From: Saliniplasma sp046497075
Lineage (GTDB): Archaea > Thermoplasmatota > Thermoplasmata > Halarchaeoplasmatales > Halarchaeoplasmataceae
Reading direction: 5' to 3'
DNA: 43,546 nucleotides
Assembly (NCBI GenBank): GCA_046497075.1
Contig: JAWOGF010000060.1
Location: forward strand, 1 to 43,546
Part shown: positions 41,501 through 43,546 of the stretch, one piece after another
Layout: the number at the start of each line of letters is the position of its first letter
Numbering within the stretch: the first letter of the stretch is position 1
Notes under the pieces: generated by a model
Database searches by the model: none
What the model was told of the DNA's origin: nothing
What the model saw: only the letters and a program-made list of their open reading frames with translations
Position numbers and translations under genes: made by a program

Positions 41501-43546
41501 CACATCTCTACCCCAATACCTCTCAGGTATCCGTGGATCTTCGGGTATAGTCGTATTCAACCACATGTCTTGACCGTAAGGATAATCCGCAACCCCGTTC
41601 CCATCTATATCAGGATATCCCTCCTCTGTAACCATCTCATCATCAGGTATGCCATCATTGGTAAAATCATCGGGATAGGGATCATATATATCCGGTATAC
41701 CGTCACCGTCTGAATCCTTTAATTCAGGAGGTCTAGATCGATGATAGGGTATATCCGCTCCACCCATCATATTACCCTCAACCCCGACCATAAAAGATGT
41801 TCTTTCATTAGAATGATGACTATGTCTCTTGATATCAATATTTGGATTCCAGGCATCATGGGGAGTTAGGTCATCTGATTCGTCTTCTTCTGAATCATAT
41901 TCATCCCAGAATGCAAAAGCTCCATCGACTTTTGGTTTCTCTGGAATATCGTCTATATACTTGTTTTCCATAATAGGTGGTGAAATCGTAGATAAACCAT
42001 CTTCACAAACAACATCTTTTAATCTTATCCCTACCGGTTCCATGGAGTCAGCGTCTTCGTTAATATCTGCAGCCACTATGAACTCTCTAGGCGTGGTATT
42101 TAATTTTATATCAAAAGGTAATGTAGCATTTCTTTCAAAATCTTCGTACCTTACTAAAGGTTCTCCGATGAACTCCCCATCCTCCGTATAATTCTGAGAC
42201 TCATAGATTGCAATATCTCTTATATTTTCCGTAGAATATTCGTTATAATCCAGGATAAGAGACCGCATCAAAGATTCCTCGGATATCGAAAAAGCTTCGA
42301 ATCTGAATAAAGGCTCAAGTTCTCCCGAGTGAATAACTTTTGGACCGAACAATTCTGTATTAACGGTCAGAGAGTCTAGTCCTTCCCAAACTTTGCCCTC
42401 CGTCATATCCCAACCGTGTGGATTCATGGAATGAACCAATAAAGACGGGGCTCTATCTTCAGCAATATTCCCGATCCAGAACCTTGCTTCTAATTCATCA
42501 TCCATCATTGAAGCTTGTCCTCCCCCCTCATTATAGAACCCATTCCAATCATTTGATTCACGACTTTCATTGAACCTATGTAAAGTAGTACCCTCGATAT
42601 TCTCATCCCAACCGTATACCTCGAACAGATAATCTGCTTTTATATCCCCGATCTCGTAACCAAAATCTTCTATATCGATAAAGAAACGGACTGACTGCAC
42701 GCCTTCATTCGGTTTCAAAAGTGTACCATCCGCTTGCAAATAAAGATATAGATAACCATCAGATTCTTTAAGCTTATATTCCCTTATATCTACACTTTCT
42801 TCAACCCCCTTATTTTCAGGGTCATAATAAGCTTTTATAGCATTCCAGTCTTCAAAATCCCCATCTATCTCCACATCTACTTCGACCGGTACGTAGAGGA
42901 GATTCAGCATTATGGGTATAGTTAAAAGAAAAATCATGATAACAACGGTTCCTAAACCTTTTTTGAACCAAGAAGTAGGCATACCCCGATTAGGTAATCG
43001 GCCACCTTCTCCAAAGTCCCCAGATGCAAGTGTATCTTTTAGAACTCCACCATAATCAGATACCGCTCCTCCAGCTAAACCATTTATCAAACCGTCCTCT
43101 GCAGGTAAACTAGCTTCATCTTCACCTTTAACGTAATCAGAATATATCTCATCTTCCCCTCCCATACCAACTATATCATCAACTAATCCATCTTCTGATG
43201 AGAGTGACTCACCTATTACTAATTTGTTTAAGGATTCAGAAGTTGAATCGCTGCCCTCAAATCCTGGAAATTCATTGACTTTATCCTTTTCGATCCCATT
43301 TACCAATCCATTGATCTTTCCGTTCGTTTCACCGTTGGTCAGACCGTTTGTTCGTCCATTTACTTTACCATTGGTCAGACCGTTTGTTCGTCCATTTACT
43401 TTGCCATTGGTCAGACCGTTTGTTCGTCCATTTACTTTGCCGTTGGTCAGACCGTTTGTTCGTCCATTTACTTTGCCGTTGGTCAGACCGTTTGTTCGTC
43501 CATTTACTTTGCCGTTGGTCAGACCGTTTGTTCGTCCATTTACTTT
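38549..43546 (-). CDS. Giant exported Asn-Gly-repeat protein with IDGxFxDW domain, N-terminus beyond the window
   Basis: The frame is open from the window edge to 38549, at least 1665 residues. It begins inside a KVNGRTNGLTNG repeat, then a polar region and a membrane helix (LGTVVIMIFLLTIPIMLNLL, 43306-relative about 118-137). Outside lies VDVEIDGDFEDWNAI, a domain typical of archaeal and bacterial surface proteins. A calcium-type DSDGDGIPDIYDPYPDDFTN region follows (forward about 41640-41730), then two copies of an Ig-like/NEW3-like module (PGISVYPDNLETTDPGTDV and VNVDPDQNDTAEAGTNISYD). A second membrane helix (SEFSDIFLPVLSTIGLFVGI) and a short charged tail close the protein. Both ends are predicted cytoplasmic. 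A TTG at 43306 is not the true start, because the frame runs through the repeats. Confidence 0.82.
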   Translation of the reverse strand, partial: KVNGRTNGLTNGKVNGRTNGLTNGKVNGRTNGLTNGKVNGRTNGLTNGKVNGRTNGLTNGKVNGRTNGLTNGETNGKINGLVNGIEKDKVNEFPGFEGSDSTSESLNKLVIGESLSSEDGLVDDIVGMGGEDEIYSDYVKGEDEASLPAEDGLINGLAGGAVSDYGGVLKDTLASGDFGEGGRLPNRGMPTSWFKKGLGTVVIMIFLLTIPIMLNLLYVPVEVDVEIDGDFEDWNAIKAYYDPENKGVEESVDIREYKLKESDGYLYLYLQADGTLLKPNEGVQSVRFFIDIEDFGYEIGDIKADYLFEVYGWDENIEGTTLHRFNESRESNDWNGFYNEGGGQASMMDDELEARFWIGNIAEDRAPSLLVHSMNPHGWDMTEGKVWEGLDSLTVNTELFGPKVIHSGELEPLFRFEAFSISEESLMRSLILDYNEYSTENIRDIAIYESQNYTEDGEFIGEPLVRYEDFERNATLPFDIKLNTTPREFIVAADINEDADSMEPVGIRLKDVVCEDGLSTISPPIMENKYIDDIPEKPKVDGAFAFWDEYDSEEDESDDLTPHDAWNPNIDIKRHSHHSNERTSFMVGVEGNMMGGADIPYHRSRPPELKDSDGDGIPDIYDPYPDDFTNDGIPDDEMVTEEGYPDIDGNGVADYPYGQDMWLNTTIPEDPRIPERYWGRDVSRYIGPVELPVVTGEDYLRIFIDSDPDVGYSAPWLDMRADHMINVTGRNMEITSANYAEYDGNGADWDWNVLGEVETAINRTSLETAFNLTDLGIDDYEITYVMTDWENNMDTAVPSPETGYYDTDVMGLNSNNMDMDFYLRENDGLLSNRGTEELAVNLRRGDVHSWQSPEFAGDYNITSDITVRLDIDPQSTGSHDPDLSIALYSDGMSIGEYLAEDLTGSGVRTFSIEPETDLIQAGNSLTLETELTTPKNVEVDIFYNSQDGESRVSIPSDDIIDVESLKLFNETGEEDDVFDGGEVVEVRSTVNHKFTAELIEDPTLDVYYPNGTKMISDEPMGLRDEDTSDPSYWKEYNYSFTLDEMAVGGRYDVVVSSSDIQGNEDIRTTSFIVPDTPGISVYPDNLETTDPGTDVIHEIHVQNIGNLDDTYLLGVSSSSRGWYTELLHDGETIAWDEEGNGDWDWVDDSWDSTSDGYPDIHLSSLDEEKFELLKSVPEGTEGEVDFTGIYAESYEYEVSDFAEMTTQTPVPEIGRTLYLVENFELDMFPGDNENELFIGTDDEFTWTQEPPMADTFEMLDYSNIFLYIDPDGQGHRVPDVTVALEEEGDIIGTDTIYNIDEAGWYQFAINSDRTIEAGNSIELSVTTGDSSISVGYGSESLDSRVEFYTNTYINVDEIRTYNKSKEKENFVPGEELEVRTVISDPIGDNNIDEATLTVTDPLGDVIIDNETMDLYQSDEESPSLWNEYNYSWNLSEEAWPGQYSIEVTGVDKTGVSSTGYSSFYIPWWSVNVDPDQNDTAEAGTNISYDFEVKNDGQIFNWYSIEVGSSNGWNVSLYDSDGTWIGTDIGGDGNWDNINSDYDNTGDGIPDTGYMDPGEVMDVTVEIEIPGDAETGTNETTTITATSIFDSSTTDSAEAVTTISEFSDIFLPVLSTIGLFVGIFIYRRKKEKENETDLPYENGTDSREIDYNSIKPLNKYRCDTDD
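43331..43546 (-). repeat. 36-bp in-frame tandem repeat, six copies, running off the window
   Basis: Six nearly identical 36-bp units fill 43331-43546; they differ only at the first bases (ACC/GCC and one A/G). Each encodes KVNGRTNGLTNG. Degenerate four-residue xxNG units continue inward (ETNG, KING, LVNG). Because 36 is a multiple of three, copy-number change keeps the frame. Confidence 0.97.

Noticed and set aside
43304..43306. TTG as the start of the giant exported protein
   Set aside because: The reading frame continues upstream through the repeat to the window edge, with matching xxNG units on both sides of the TTG.
43331..43546. CRISPR-like array at the right end
   Set aside because: The 36-bp units are directly tandem with no spacers and encode an in-frame Asn-Gly repeat.

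Overview
The window is archaeal. It encodes ribosomal proteins L44e and S27e, aIF2-alpha, Nop10, a PAC2 proteasome-assembly-type protein, the archaeal mevalonate-entry cluster (HTH regulator, HMG-CoA synthase, thiolase, DUF35), a split archaeal transketolase, a class II tRNA-Ser without encoded CCA, TATA-type promoters with many leaderless starts, and GGTGA-type ribosome binding sites. The DNA is AT-rich. The gene set (DUF835, Asn-Gly repeat membrane protein with an IDGxFxDW domain, fibronectin-III surface protein, archaeal nicotinate phosphoribosyltransferase, short lipoate ligase) fits an uncultured, probably anaerobic member of the Thermoplasmatota. That placement is inference, not proven from this window.

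Layout: positions 1-1450 hold a partial DUF5320 gene, a macrodomain hydrolase, an amphi-Trp protein and a divergent ArsR-like regulator. Positions 1448-6151 hold a fibronectin-III surface protein, tryptophanase and a UbiB/ABC1 kinase-like membrane protein. A tiny gene candidate with its own promoter and palindrome lies at 6205-6270. Positions 6421-8967 hold nicotinate phosphoribosyltransferase and the L44e/S27e/aIF2-alpha operon. Then come QueH and a 1461-residue helical-repeat protein ending in a RING-like zinc finger (9561-13946). Divergent from it is a ubiquitin-like/E2-like fusion lacking the catalytic cysteine (14288-14998), followed by a stand-alone Cdc48 N-domain-like protein and TrkA/TrkH potassium uptake. 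After tRNA-Ser come the pentose-phosphate genes (two-subunit transketolase, transaldolase), Nop10, PAC2, DUF835, a DHH phosphoesterase and a site-2 protease. On the minus strand a lipoate ligase, a radical SAM protein (candidate LipS-type lipoyl synthase subunit) and a methyltransferase form an operon. Next are the mevalonate-entry cluster, a nitroreductase, an acyl-CoA synthetase and dihydrolipoyl dehydrogenase. The right end holds two giant minus-strand proteins: a nine-zinc-ribbon/HhH/membrane/TPR protein and a large exported protein whose N-terminus is a 36-bp in-frame tandem repeat running off the window.

Most notable points: (1) a possible ubiquitin-related locus (RING-like protein, ubiquitin-like/E2-like fusion with Lys in place of the catalytic Cys, Cdc48 N-domain-like protein) lying between two halves of a normally contiguous translation operon; (2) a thiolase in the mevalonate cluster that has lost its nucleophile Cys, the His of GHP and the Cys of HDCF while its partners look intact; (3) a very short gene with textbook promoter architecture; (4) several large modular proteins with unusual domain combinations; (5) local tandem repeats and a 24-bp duplication of the tRNA-Ser 5' end.
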